From the NCBI RefSeq assembly GCF_900110675.1, contig NZ_FOEN01000009.1, positions 20,258-84,257 on the forward strand: a stretch of DNA of 64,000 nt, given 5' to 3'. The stretch is from Ignavigranum ruoffiae (GTDB lineage Bacteria; Bacillota; Bacilli; Lactobacillales; Aerococcaceae). Within the stretch, counting starts at the first letter, position 1; each line of letters opens with the position of its first letter. The translations under genes were made by a program, and so were the position numbers. A model generated the notes under the pieces. The model did no database searches, was not told where the DNA came from, and saw only the letters and a list, made by a program, of their open reading frames with translations. Below are positions 36,953 to 45,701 of this stretch, piece by piece.

Positions 36953-38035
36953 TTACTGATTTTTTAATGCTTGACGCATTTCATAACGTTTCAGTGCCAG
37001 TTGAATCAGCTCCTCGATGAGGTCGCGGGTGCTGAGGCCCGTTTCATTCCAAAGACATGGATACATACTATAAGGGGTGAACCCAGGCATGGTGTTTAAT
37101 TCATTAATATAGACATCGTTATTGGCAGTCACAAAGAAATCGGCGCGAGATAGACCGCTTCCGTCGATGGCTTGATAGGCTTTGAGGGCGTAGTCCTGAA
37201 TGGTCAAGGAAACACTTGGATCAAGCTCGGCAGGAATCTGCATTTTCACTGTATTGTTGATATATTTCTCGTCATAGTCATAGAAATCACTATCCTTAAC
37301 TAACATCCCGACCACAGAGGCATGAGGATCTTCATTGCCCAAGATGGCCACTTCACATTCATAGGCAGTAATTCCTTGTTCAATCACAATTCGGCGGTCA
37401 AATTTCAGAGCGGTTTGAATCGCTTCTTTTAAATCTTCACTGCTTTCGACCCGACTGATGCCGACTGAAGAACCCATATTGGCTGGTTTAACAAAAAGCG
37501 GATATAAGAGACTGCCTTCTATTTTTTGAATTAAGGCTTCTTGATCTTCCAGCCATTCTCGTTTAACAAAAGCGATATAAGGCACTTGAGGAAGCCCCGC
37601 TTTATCAAAGAGTTGCTTACTGATAATCTTATCCATCCCAGTCGCTGAAGCAGTCACCCCCGCTCCTACATAAGGCAAGTTTAATACTTCAAGCAAACCT
37701 TGAACCGTTCCATCCTCACCATTAGGTCCATGAAGAACTGGAAAGACAACCGTATCCTTGTCCTTAATATCACCTGGATTGATCACCACACCGGTTGAGA
37801 TGTCACCGGGCTGCTCAGCCCATGATTCTACAAAAGCCTGTTCGAATTTCAACTGTGAGGCATCTTCTAAAGGCTTTTCCATCAAAGGCCCCTTTAGCCA
37901 TACACCTTTGCGCGTAATATATACAGGTAGGACTGAATAAACATCCAGCATAATTTCTTGACTAATATTAAAGGCAGAAATGATCGAAATATCGTGCTCT
38001 GCACTCTGTCCTCCATAAAGCAACACTATTTTCAT
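36953..38035 (-). CDS. ddl: D-alanine--D-alanine ligase
   Basis: This ATP-grasp ligase forms D-Ala-D-Ala. It is 360 aa, of the VanA/DdlA length class, with the N-terminal LLYGGQSAEHDIS, the central VKPANMGSSVGISRV and the C-terminal INELNTMPGFTPYSMYP. The Tyr in that last region and the YDYDEKY loop fit an ordinary D-Ala rather than D-lactate enzyme: the omega-loop reads DFYDYDEKY, the usual Tyr type of vancomycin-sensitive Ddl. It is followed directly by murF. Confidence 0.96.
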   Translation of the reverse strand: MKIVLLYGGQSAEHDISIISAFNISQEIMLDVYSVLPVYITRKGVWLKGPLMEKPLEDASQLKFEQAFVESWAEQPGDISTGVVINPGDIKDKDTVVFPVLHGPNGEDGTVQGLLEVLNLPYVGAGVTASATGMDKIISKQLFDKAGLPQVPYIAFVKREWLEDQEALIQKIEGSLLYPLFVKPANMGSSVGISRVESSEDLKEAIQTALKFDRRIVIEQGITAYECEVAILGNEDPHASVVGMLVKDSDFYDYDEKYINNTVKMQIPAELDPSVSLTIQDYALKAYQAIDGSGLSRADFFVTANNDVYINELNTMPGFTPYSMYPCLWNETGLSTRDLIEELIQLALKRYEMRQALKNQ

Positions 38036-38053
38036 TAGAATACTCCTCCATAA

Positions 38054-38815
38054 CTAATCGGTGTCAGATAATTTTAGTTCAACATCCCACTGCTCGCCAT
38101 TGGTATCATAGATGATAAAACCTATGTGATCACTCGGCCTTTGGTCACGACTCAGTAAGGTTAATTGATCTTCGATAATATTTAAAGGAACATACCAACG
38201 CGTTCCTTTCTGATAAGCCTGGTTAAAATTAACTTTCAGGCCGGTGGCAAAGATGGGGGCAATTTCCTCGACCCTATCTTCGACCATAGATTGAACATGG
38301 GTTTTGCGTAGAAAAGCCAGTGGGTTTCCCTCGTTAATTAACTCAACCATCTGTTCTTTCATGGCTCGTTGGAAACGAGGATAAAAGTGGCTGACGTACC
38401 GATAATAGACCTTGTTGAGTCCATTGGGCAGTGTCAAATACACATAATTATTCTGTAGCTTATAAAAAAACGCCGATCGCAGAGATTTATTAGCATGGAA
38501 TAAATACAGAATTTCGGCAATCTCACTCGGTGCGAGTTGGTGTATAGCTTCGACACTTTCGAAATCAATCCAATTCGAAATTCGCAAGCCAGCCTTAACG
38601 ACAGAAGAAAGATAATCTTGAATTTCTATTTTCCCTCGCAATATTTTAAAATTCGTTAAGCTATCATAACGCCCATAATCTTGCGGGGCCTCAGCTAAAA
38701 TCATATTATCCGGAAAGTAGCGATCCAGAAAATCATTGGCCACAAAATTTATACCCCGAGTCATCACATGATTCGTTACCGAGTCATAATGTATATATAA
38801 ATTCTTGCGTTTCAT
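38054..38815 (-). CDS. Uncharacterised protein upstream of ddl
   Basis: The product of 253 aa is not recognised. It is a soluble, aromatic-rich protein without signal peptide or membrane segment. Parts are repetitive in charge only; the middle (residues 75-140) is helical and rich in Leu and Tyr, and the end (LKLSDTD) is acidic. A GGGGG ribosome site precedes the ATG. It ends 18 bases before ddl, so it is co-transcribed with ddl and murF. A role connected with the wall is only a guess from that position. Confidence 0.7.
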   Translation of the reverse strand: MKRKNLYIHYDSVTNHVMTRGINFVANDFLDRYFPDNMILAEAPQDYGRYDSLTNFKILRGKIEIQDYLSSVVKAGLRISNWIDFESVEAIHQLAPSEIAEILYLFHANKSLRSAFFYKLQNNYVYLTLPNGLNKVYYRYVSHFYPRFQRAMKEQMVELINEGNPLAFLRKTHVQSMVEDRVEEIAPIFATGLKVNFNQAYQKGTRWYVPLNIIEDQLTLLSRDQRPSDHIGFIIYDTNGEQWDVELKLSDTD

Positions 38816-39135
38816 CTCTGGCCCCCTTTCCTTAAACTTAGACTGTCTATATTTTACCGTGTTTAACCCAACTTGAAAAGACTCTAGAAACTATATTATA
38901 GCACTGCTTAAGCTAAAAGAAAGCCATCATTCAAAAATTACGCCTTGAAATTCTTACATTCGATTAAATACCCAGATCTCTTTCGGAGTTTTTATCTTCA
39001 AACGATCAGGAAATTGAAATACAAGCTGCTAATAAAATATAGATTAAATCGAAACAGGATTCCCAATAGATTTTCTAACTTCACTTATTTGTTTAAACAG
39101 ATTGAACATCTCAATCAACTTTAAAAAACAAAAAG
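38816..39135. other. AT-rich intergenic region
   Basis: No gene, tRNA or convincing structured element is seen. The part next to 38815 should hold the promoter of the 38054-ddl-murF transcript; no box pair close to consensus stands out. Confidence 0.3.
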
Positions 39136-39278
39136 ACGAATCAGTTCGACTCGCCAGCACTCGAAGATCCACGTAGCTTACAAGTGCTTAGCGACTTGTC
39201 GCTTAGAGCTTGTCTAGTGGATCTAGTCCGCAAAAGCAATGCTTTGAAGCACGGTCGCTTGCCAGTCGACTGATTCGT
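39136..39278. repeat. Long cloverleaf-like inverted repeat downstream of lemA
   Basis: Outer arms ACGAATCAGTTCGAC (39136-39150) and GTCGACTGATTCGT (39265-39278) pair except for one bulged base. Inside are GATCCAC/GTGGATC (39166-39172 with 39217-39223), which encloses ACAAGT/ACTTGT, and CAAAAGC/GCTTTG near 39231-39246. Runs of A on the left and T on the right make it a terminator candidate on both strands. The layout resembles the elements at 8503 and 42211 although the sequence is unrelated. Confidence 0.6.
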
Positions 39279-39321
39279 TTTATTTTTTGTTTTTGAATGA
39301 CTAAGATATTCAATTAAGTTG

Positions 39322-39882
39322 TTAGAACTGAACTTCTGGAACCGCACGATCTTCTGCCGGTGTTTCCAACACTTTCTGAGTTTGGAATCCGTGAACTCCT
39401 GCTACAATATTATTGGGAACCGTCTCAACCAAGTTATTATACTCCGTCACACTTGAATTATAAAGTTGACGAGCAATGGCAATTTCTTTTTCAATTGTCT
39501 CCAAGCTGTTTTGTAATTGTAAGAAGTTCGTATTGGCTTTTAATTCAGGGTACTGCTCAGCCACAACCAATAATCGCGATAAGGCACCTGTTAGCGCATT
39601 CGATTTAACATTGATTTCTGCGGGATCAGCATCATTCGGCAAATTAATTAATTGTTGCCGTGCTTTAACTACCGCCTCAAGCGTTGAAGACTCGTGTTGA
39701 GCATATCCTTTTACCGTATTTACCAGATTTGGAATTAAATCATTCCGCTTTTGTAATTGCACATCGACTTGACCAAAAGCTTCTTTAACCCAGTTTCGTT
39801 TTTTGATCAAATTATTATAAATTCCTACCCAAAATAAAGCAATTAGGGCGACAATACCGAGAACAATAAATAATGCTAACAT
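39322..39882 (-). CDS. lemA: LemA family membrane protein
   Basis: This 186-aa protein has one N-terminal transmembrane segment (about 2-22) and a helical bundle with the family motifs NNLIKKRNWVKEAFGQVDVQ in two parts, RNDLIPNLV, and YNNLVETVPNN near the end. ATG 39882 has AGGAGG seven bases upstream and gives the normal family length. LemA function is unclear in bacteria; genes for it commonly accompany DUF2207 or TPM-domain proteins, two of which are encoded at 17895-21708. It is transcribed alone. Confidence 0.94.
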   Translation of the reverse strand: MLALFIVLGIVALIALFWVGIYNNLIKKRNWVKEAFGQVDVQLQKRNDLIPNLVNTVKGYAQHESSTLEAVVKARQQLINLPNDADPAEINVKSNALTGALSRLLVVAEQYPELKANTNFLQLQNSLETIEKEIAIARQLYNSSVTEYNNLVETVPNNIVAGVHGFQTQKVLETPAEDRAVPEVQF

Positions 39883-40034
39883 GATCATTCCTCCTTTAAT
39901 TAAATCCATTATACTCAATCCCTGCAACCTTGTCGAAGAGAATTGATTGGCTAACTTCAATTCGTCACCCATCAGAGTTAGCTATCTTCTTGACAACTTT
40001 TATCTTATAATATGTAGCGGAAAAGAGGAAAACT

Positions 40035-41576
40035 ATGAAACGTATTTATACTAAAGACCGGGTATTATATTGGATGACCCTGAGCCTATCTTTAATCATC
40101 TGCCTTTATTTTGCTAATCAGAAAGTCGGTTATCATATTGATGAACTTTATAGTTATGGCTTGGCAAATTCATATAGTCATCCTTTCCCCAATGCGATTA
40201 ATCAATGGCTTAGCGGAAGTTATTACCATGACTACCTGAGTGCCGACTGGGCTCATCGGTTTAATTACCTTGCCGTCTATCAAAATCAAGTCCAAGATGT
40301 CCATCCACCACTCTATTATTTCCTATTACATACCATTTCTTCTTGTGTACCAGGTATCTTCTCCAAATGGCTGGGCCTCGGTCTGAATTTAGTGTCTCAT
40401 CTGCTCAGTTTAACGATGATCATTCTGATCGGCCGTAAAATGAGCACTCAATCCTATATCCCCTATGCCCTAGCCCTATTATGGGGACTCAGTGTCGGTG
40501 GATTGAATACTTTTTTATTTATTCGCATGTACAGTCTGTTGACCTGTATGGGGCTGATTCTTTTATATCAAATAATCTGTTTGTTGGATCAAGGTCATTA
40601 TCATCTTAGAAGCTGGATCGGCCTTAGCTTAACAGTGATGCTTGGGAGTTTGACCCATTATTACTTTATTATCTACGCTGGCTTGCTATTTATCTTTTGG
40701 CTAGTTATTCAACTCCGTCGTAGCCAGTGGAAATTCCTCATAAAAGTAGGATCTGCGGGACTGATCGGTCTTGGCTTAGCCTATCTCTTCTTTCCGGCTA
40801 TGATCAGCCATCTGACCCAAAGTAATCGGGGCAGTGAGACACTTACTAACTTAAGACAAGTTGGACTTGGCCAAAATCTATTGACCTATTTACGTTTTAT
40901 CAATTGGGAACTCTTAGGCAAGATGCCCTGGGGACTCTTTCTAGCGATTTTCATAATTTCTGTAATCGTTTATTATCAAAAGCGACCCTACTTAAAACAT
41001 ACTCGTTCAAACCTGACGCAGAAGCTTCTTATTATTGGACCCGCTTTGGCTTTCTTTGCCTTAGTTCAAGTGATTTCTCATTATTTGACCCCAAGATATA
41101 TTTATCTCATCTATCCGCAACTGATTCTATATTTTGCCTATTATCCCCTAGCCGCTTGGTCAAGCTTCAAAGATTGGCGCAAGTACCTTACCGGGGCTGT
41201 CTTTGCTTTGATGCTAATCTTTAATTTATACCAGCCGACCTTGACCTATACCTATCCACAGCAATACCAGTTGAATCAAACCATCAACAGTCGGTCGCCA
41301 GTCAATGCCATCGTCCTGACCGACCAAAAATGGAAATTGATTCGTTTGACAACTTATTTACAAGATTATCAACATGTCTATCCCTGGTCGGCCAAAGAAT
41401 GGTCGATTGACTCATTTCCTCAATTAGCCGACCATCAGCAAAGTTTAGACATTTACATCCTAGATCAGGCCTTCCCACTCAGTCAGATTAAGGGTACACT
41501 TAAACAAGTGTATCCAGACTTTCAAAGCAAGATTACTTACCAAGATCAAACGCTGACCCTAATTCACTTAGAATAA
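40035..41576 (+). CDS. Polytopic GT-C-type glycosyltransferase-like membrane protein
   Basis: The product is 513 aa with about ten membrane segments. The first extracellular loop contains DELYSYGLANS and DVHPPLYYFLLH, which match the Asp-containing loop of GT-C enzymes (PMT/ArnT/GT39-like) that use lipid-linked sugars. The C-terminal 110 residues form a small extracellular domain. The acceptor is unknown; a wall polymer or surface protein is possible. A GAGG site stands nine bases before the ATG, and TATAAT lies at about 40007. The LOG gene follows after 21 bases. Confidence 0.8.
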   Translation: MKRIYTKDRVLYWMTLSLSLIICLYFANQKVGYHIDELYSYGLANSYSHPFPNAINQWLSGSYYHDYLSADWAHRFNYLAVYQNQVQDVHPPLYYFLLHTISSCVPGIFSKWLGLGLNLVSHLLSLTMIILIGRKMSTQSYIPYALALLWGLSVGGLNTFLFIRMYSLLTCMGLILLYQIICLLDQGHYHLRSWIGLSLTVMLGSLTHYYFIIYAGLLFIFWLVIQLRRSQWKFLIKVGSAGLIGLGLAYLFFPAMISHLTQSNRGSETLTNLRQVGLGQNLLTYLRFINWELLGKMPWGLFLAIFIISVIVYYQKRPYLKHTRSNLTQKLLIIGPALAFFALVQVISHYLTPRYIYLIYPQLILYFAYYPLAAWSSFKDWRKYLTGAVFALMLIFNLYQPTLTYTYPQQYQLNQTINSRSPVNAIVLTDQKWKLIRLTTYLQDYQHVYPWSAKEWSIDSFPQLADHQQSLDIYILDQAFPLSQIKGTLKQVYPDFQSKITYQDQTLTLIHLE

Positions 41577-41597
41577 TCTTTAGAAAAGAGGATATCA

Positions 41598-42125
41598 ATG
41601 AACATTGCGGTTTACTGTGGATCAAAAATAGGATTGAACCCCAAATTTAGTCAAGCAGCCAAAGATTTAGGTTCTTGGCTAGCCCAAAATAAACACACCT
41701 TAATCTATGGAGGGGCCAGCCATGGCTTAATGGGCTTAGTAGCGGATGCCTGTTTACAAGCCGGTGGCAATGTAATTGGCGTCGCCACCTATGAAATTCA
41801 TAATATGGAACATTGGCACCAAGGACTCAATCAATTAATTACTGTGGATACTTTAAGCCAACGTAAGGGAGTGATGTCTGAGCAAGCTGATGCTTATATC
41901 GCTCTACCCGGTGGGCCAGGAACCTTGGAAGAAATTGTCGAGATGATTTCTTGGGCCCGGGTCCAACTCCATCACAAACCCTGCTTGATTCTGAACATTG
42001 ATCATTATTATGATGCTTTACAAAAGTTATTGACCAGTATGGTTGAACAAGAATTTATCCTAGCCAGTAATTTACAATTAGTGCATCTTGTCAACACGAT
42101 TGCTGATTTAGATGAATATATTTAA
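41598..42125 (+). CDS. LOG family protein (nucleoside 5'-monophosphate phosphoribohydrolase)
   Basis: This Rossmann-type protein of 175 aa carries the family motif PGGPGTLEE at 104-112 and GGASHGLMG near 38-46. LOG enzymes split N6-modified AMP or related nucleotides into base and ribose phosphate; in plants and some bacteria this releases cytokinins. The bacterial role is mostly unknown. It is the second gene of a two-gene unit with the GT-C protein and is followed by the repeat at 42211. Confidence 0.9.
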   Translation: MNIAVYCGSKIGLNPKFSQAAKDLGSWLAQNKHTLIYGGASHGLMGLVADACLQAGGNVIGVATYEIHNMEHWHQGLNQLITVDTLSQRKGVMSEQADAYIALPGGPGTLEEIVEMISWARVQLHHKPCLILNIDHYYDALQKLLTSMVEQEFILASNLQLVHLVNTIADLDEYI

Positions 42126-42210
42126 GTTGGATCAGGGACCCCTTTGGCTGCTCTTTGATAAATCGACCACCCAGTGAGAGGATACTTTATTTCCTCACAT
42201 CACATTAAAC

Positions 42211-42335
42211 AAACCGAATAATTACCCACTCATTAACCAAGCAGATCTAATAATTCATTTCACTTCTGGGATCTGCTCCAGTAAACAAGCTTAATGACAA
42301 AGCTTGTTGAAGGGTAACTATTCGGTTGTTTTTAT
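42211..42335. repeat. Long cloverleaf-like inverted repeat, copy 2
   Basis: Outer arms AAACCGAATAATTACCCA (42211-42228) and GGGTAACTATTCGGTT (42312-42327) are nearly the same as those at 8503-8636. Inside are two perfect eight-base stems, AGCAGATC/GATCTGCT (42240-42247 with 42270-42277) and ACAAGCTT/AAGCTTGT (42285-42292 with 42300-42307), unrelated in sequence to the inner stems of copy 1. TGTTTTT follows. It lies between convergent gene ends (LOG and the 79-aa protein). Confidence 0.7.
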
Positions 42336-42375
42336 TGTTTATAAAGATGAATAGGATTAAAAATACTTAAACGAT

Positions 42376-42615
42376 CTATTTGAAAAACGACAACAAATTC
42401 TCCCACCAAGAAGATTTCTCCGCCTTAGCTACAATTGTCGTATCAGGTTCATTCATGCCAGCTTTATTGATTTCTTCATTCCGATAAAGGTCGTCTCTTG
42501 CCACACCAATGCCACCAATCGGATTCTTTGAATGCATTCGCATATCACGGATCTTCTTACCTAACAAACCACCATCTTTGTGCAAGTCAATCAAATGTTT
42601 AAGACGCCGTACCAT
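42376..42615 (-). CDS. Small basic protein of unknown function
   Basis: The 79-aa product is not recognised. It begins MVRRLKHLIDLHKDGGLLGKK, is strongly basic in the first half, and ends with an aromatic amphipathic stretch (SSWWENLLSFFK). There is no signal peptide or membrane segment. ATG 42615 is chosen because a purine-rich AGGGGGCGG site lies just upstream; the earlier ATG at 42639 has none. The good ribosome site supports a real gene. It stands alone next to the repeat at 42211. Confidence 0.65.
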   Translation of the reverse strand: MVRRLKHLIDLHKDGGLLGKKIRDMRMHSKNPIGGIGVARDDLYRNEEINKAGMNEPDTTIVAKAEKSSWWENLLSFFK

Positions 42616-42752
42616 AAACCCGCCCCCTTTTAATATCATGGTTTTATAATTCTTTTCATTAATTTTTAATATTGTACCATGATTTTGAACAGATTCATAA
42701 TTATTGATGACCGTAACGGGAAAATCTTCACTTTGTCAATCAGAAGCTTGGC

Positions 42753-43985
42753 TTAAGAGAAGGTGGCAATACAGAAAATAATGGTCGGAATGGCAAAGAC
42801 ATCGACAAACACTGCTCCACATAAAGGAGCAATTAAGAAGGCCTTGGTTGATCGCACTTGGTATTTCTCACAAATCGCACTCATACAGACCACTGCAGTA
42901 GCGGCAATACCCAGTCCCCAACCCATGAAGCCACCGGATAAGACGCCGGCATCATAGTTTTTCTTAAGCATTGGGAAGAGTAATAGAATGACAAAGAAGA
43001 ATAGAACGACGGTTTGGACCAATAGAATAATAATTAGCGGTCCAGCTAAATCAATCAGTTCCCAAACTTTTAAGGTCATAATTGCCATGGTCAAGAAGAA
43101 ACCTAGACCAATATCAGTGACTAAATCAATAATTCGACTATCAAAAGTAAAGAATAAATAGTGGTCGTTGACATTGCGGAAGATAATCGCTAAGAACATG
43201 GCTCCAACATAAGCGGGCACAGCGAAATTGGGTAGATTTAATAGACCAATAAATTTAGAAAACAGAGTGCCGCAAGCCATAAATAAGAAAATCAAAGCTA
43301 AGTGATGAAGAAATGAAGCTGATGTTATCGGATGGGATTGATTTTTCTCGGTCTCCGTAGGATTGATCCCCACTTCGTCGGTCTCGATTTGAACATGATT
43401 GCGTTTAATTAACCAGTCACCGACCGGCCCACCTAGAAATGAGCCTACGACTAAGCCATAGGTTGCCGAGGCCACTGCGACTGTGGTCGCGCCAACTACG
43501 CCGGCTTTTTCAGCAACTGGACCAAAGGCAGCTGCATTTCCATGCCCACCGACTAAAGAAACTGTTCCAGCCATTAAACCTAAGACCGGATTAATTCCTA
43601 AAAATTTGGCCAAACTAATTCCAACTCCTGCCTGGACTACCGATAAAATCCAGGTAGCGACCAAATAGATAATTAGTAACCAGCCACCTGCTTTCAACAA
43701 ACGGAAGCTGCCGCCAAAACCAACACAGGTAAAGAAAGCTAGCATGAAGGGTAATTGTAAGGTAGTGTCCATCTCTACCTCTAAGACCTTGGTTAATTTT
43801 AAGAGAGTAATCATGAAAGCACATAAAAACCCACCAATCACAGCCGGCGGAATACACAAGCGTTCGAAAATTGGTACTTTTTTACGAACCCAGTAACCTA
43901 AGACCAATAGCAAACCAGCAATAGCAGCCGTCATAATTAAATCGATTTGCAATACATTCATTCCATCAACTTGTACCAAATCCAT
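42753..43985 (-). CDS. gltS: Sodium/glutamate symporter, GltS family
   Basis: This secondary transporter is 410 aa with about 11-12 membrane segments. The repeated re-entrant motifs GGHGNAAAFG and the second-half GGFMGWGLGIAA are characteristic of GltS. It would take up glutamate with Na+. ATG 43985 has AGGAA nine bases upstream; a GTG at 43994 directly abuts that site and is less likely. It is monocistronic. Confidence 0.9.
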   Translation of the reverse strand: MDLVQVDGMNVLQIDLIMTAAIAGLLLVLGYWVRKKVPIFERLCIPPAVIGGFLCAFMITLLKLTKVLEVEMDTTLQLPFMLAFFTCVGFGGSFRLLKAGGWLLIIYLVATWILSVVQAGVGISLAKFLGINPVLGLMAGTVSLVGGHGNAAAFGPVAEKAGVVGATTVAVASATYGLVVGSFLGGPVGDWLIKRNHVQIETDEVGINPTETEKNQSHPITSASFLHHLALIFLFMACGTLFSKFIGLLNLPNFAVPAYVGAMFLAIIFRNVNDHYLFFTFDSRIIDLVTDIGLGFFLTMAIMTLKVWELIDLAGPLIIILLVQTVVLFFFVILLLFPMLKKNYDAGVLSGGFMGWGLGIAATAVVCMSAICEKYQVRSTKAFLIAPLCGAVFVDVFAIPTIIFCIATFS

Positions 43986-44019
43986 CAGATTCACTTCCTC
44001 TTCTTTATAGTGACTCCCT

Positions 44020-44239
44020 TTCCCCCATATAACTCAATGTCAAACTCCTTTCTAATCAATCCTAATAAGCACAAAAGGTAGCGCTTACACCAATGATTTT
44101 ACTCGCCTTTTAATCTATTTTCAATCATTTTCTAATAGATTTCTTTAATATTTTTTACTGAGTCTTTATGAAGTAAGTCATAACAAGTGTATCGCTAAAT
44201 TTATTGCTTGGGCTGATCAACCTGACTCATTTAGTATAT
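44020..44239. other. Upstream region of gltS
   Basis: No gene is seen between gltS and the efp terminator. The stretch is AT-rich and should include the gltS promoter; no single box pair is convincing. Confidence 0.3.
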
Positions 44240-44268
44240 AAAAAAGCTCTCGACCCATGTCGAGAGCT
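44240..44268 (-). terminator. Terminator of efp
   Basis: AGCTCTCGAC and GTCGAGAGCT (44245-44254 with 44259-44268) form a perfect ten-base stem with a four-base loop, followed on the minus strand by TTTTTTATA. Confidence 0.95.
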
Positions 44269-44291
44269 TAAATAAATATTTATCTGTTCTA

Positions 44292-44855
44292 TTATTTTGC
44301 CCGTGATTTATAGGCGCCACCATCAGCGGTGGTAATAATCAGTGTTTCACCAGCTTCGATAAAGTCAGGGACATTGACAACTAAACCCGTCTCCATCGTG
44401 GCAGGTTTACCTGAACCAGTGACGGTCGCCCCTTTAATCGATGGTTGAGTTTCACTAACGACCAATTCAACCGTTGAAGGTACTTCAACCCCAATGACTT
44501 CTGAACCAAAGAATTGAATTTTAGCGTTCATATTTTCTTTTAAGAAAAGCATTTCTTCTTCGATATTTTCAGTAGGAATTTCATATTGTTCATAAGTTTC
44601 CATATCCATGAAGACTTCTGAACCGCCATTATTATATAAATATTGGACTTCTTTGGTTTCTAAATAGGCTTTCTCAAACTTCTCATCAGGACGGAAAGTG
44701 GTATCATAAGTTGCCCCGGTGCGGACGTCACGTAATTTCATCCGCATAACCGTATTCCCTTTACCTGGCTTGTGGTGACTAGCTTCTAATACACGAATGA
44801 GCTTGTCATCTTGTAAAAATGTCATCCCGGCTCTTAAATCCACTGCAGATATCAT
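44292..44855 (-). CDS. efp: Translation elongation factor P
   Basis: EF-P relieves ribosome stalling at polyproline. It is 187 aa with the three-domain arrangement; the loop that reaches the peptidyl-transferase centre reads KPGKGNTV with Lys32 at the tip, the residue modified in B. subtilis-type EF-P. Whether it is modified here is unknown; no epmA/epmB genes are in the window. The proline-rich wall-spanning repeat of the nearby surface protein (53222) is the kind of sequence that needs EF-P. Confidence 0.98.
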   Translation of the reverse strand: MISAVDLRAGMTFLQDDKLIRVLEASHHKPGKGNTVMRMKLRDVRTGATYDTTFRPDEKFEKAYLETKEVQYLYNNGGSEVFMDMETYEQYEIPTENIEEEMLFLKENMNAKIQFFGSEVIGVEVPSTVELVVSETQPSIKGATVTGSGKPATMETGLVVNVPDFIEAGETLIITTADGGAYKSRAK

Positions 44856-44893
44856 AAATCATGTCTCCTTTGTCTGTCTATTCATACTCAAGC

Positions 44894-44922
44894 ATTATAA
44901 CATAGGCATTCTGCAACTACAA
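44894..44922 (-). promoter_or_regulatory. efp promoter
   Basis: On the minus strand TTGTAG (44917-44922) and TATAAT (44894-44899) are 17 bases apart with an extended -10 TG. The leader is about 35 bases. Confidence 0.75.
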
Positions 44923-44948
44923 AACGTTTTTTTGACAATTGTCTTTGC

Positions 44949-44977
44949 TTATCAGTCTGGAGTGGCCGTGATATAAT
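44949..44977 (+). promoter_or_regulatory. Promoter of the DUF3052/YdeI-like gene
   Basis: TTATCA (44949-44954) and TATAAT (44972-44977) are 17 bases apart. The gene start follows 40 bases later. The region is shared back-to-back with the efp promoter. Confidence 0.5.
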
Positions 44978-45017
44978 TCAAGCAAATCAGTCATGATAAA
45001 AAAAGGAGGTCCTCCGC

Positions 45018-45701
45018 ATGGAGCAAATTGCTGATTTAAGCAGAAAACTCAAAATCGATCAATTAGACCATATTGGTCTGGTAAATCAAGATCCTTACAG
45101 CCCTGAACTGCTTGAAATTGCTCGACCCATAAGTAATCAAGTTGACGTTCCTGCCTATCAAGTCCTCTTTGTACATATCTATAGTTTGGAGCAAATGAAA
45201 CAAGAAATTTATCGAATCTGGCAAACGAATAAACTCGCCGAGAATGGCTTGCTTTATTTAGTTTATCCGAAATTAAATAATCCTCACTATCCCGGAATTC
45301 ACCGTGACAGCATCTTTCCCGCCCTGGGAGTTGATGATGCACTGGGTATCCTACCAGCGACTCAGCTTAAATTCAATCGCATGGTCAAATTAAATGATAT
45401 ATTCACCATCATTGGCCTTAAATATTTAAATACCCAAGAATTAAACAAAATCAGACAAACCAGTAGTCAGCCGGCTGTTTCAAGTCGGGTTGCTGATTAT
45501 ATTTCTTATTTGCCTCAATTAGAAAAAGAACTTTTGCAGATTCAGCCAGAGCTCCAAAAAGCCTTCAAAAACTTAACCCCAGGAACACAGCGTCAATGGG
45601 CCCGGGAAATTTATTCAGCCCAGACCCAAGCCACTAGAGAAAAACGATTGCAAAAACTGGTTATTGAGCTCCAATCAAATATTAATCCACCAACATTGTA
45701 A
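45018..45701 (+). CDS. DUF3052-like plus YdeI/OmdA-like protein
   Basis: The product is 227 aa. The first 130 residues resemble DUF3052 (VLFVHIYSLEQM, GLLYLVYPKL, then DSIFPALGVDDALGI). The last 50 resemble the YdeI/OmpD-associated (bacteriocin-protection) domain, with FKNLTPGTQRQWAREI and TREKRLQKLVIEL. Both domains are of unknown biochemical role; the assignment is from motif memory and not certain. The ribosome site AGGAGG is part of a short palindrome (GGAGGTCCTCC). Its last 20 bases overlap the end of the convergent pgeF gene. Confidence 0.65.
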   Translation: MEQIADLSRKLKIDQLDHIGLVNQDPYSPELLEIARPISNQVDVPAYQVLFVHIYSLEQMKQEIYRIWQTNKLAENGLLYLVYPKLNNPHYPGIHRDSIFPALGVDDALGILPATQLKFNRMVKLNDIFTIIGLKYLNTQELNKIRQTSSQPAVSSRVADYISYLPQLEKELLQIQPELQKAFKNLTPGTQRQWAREIYSAQTQATREKRLQKLVIELQSNINPPTL

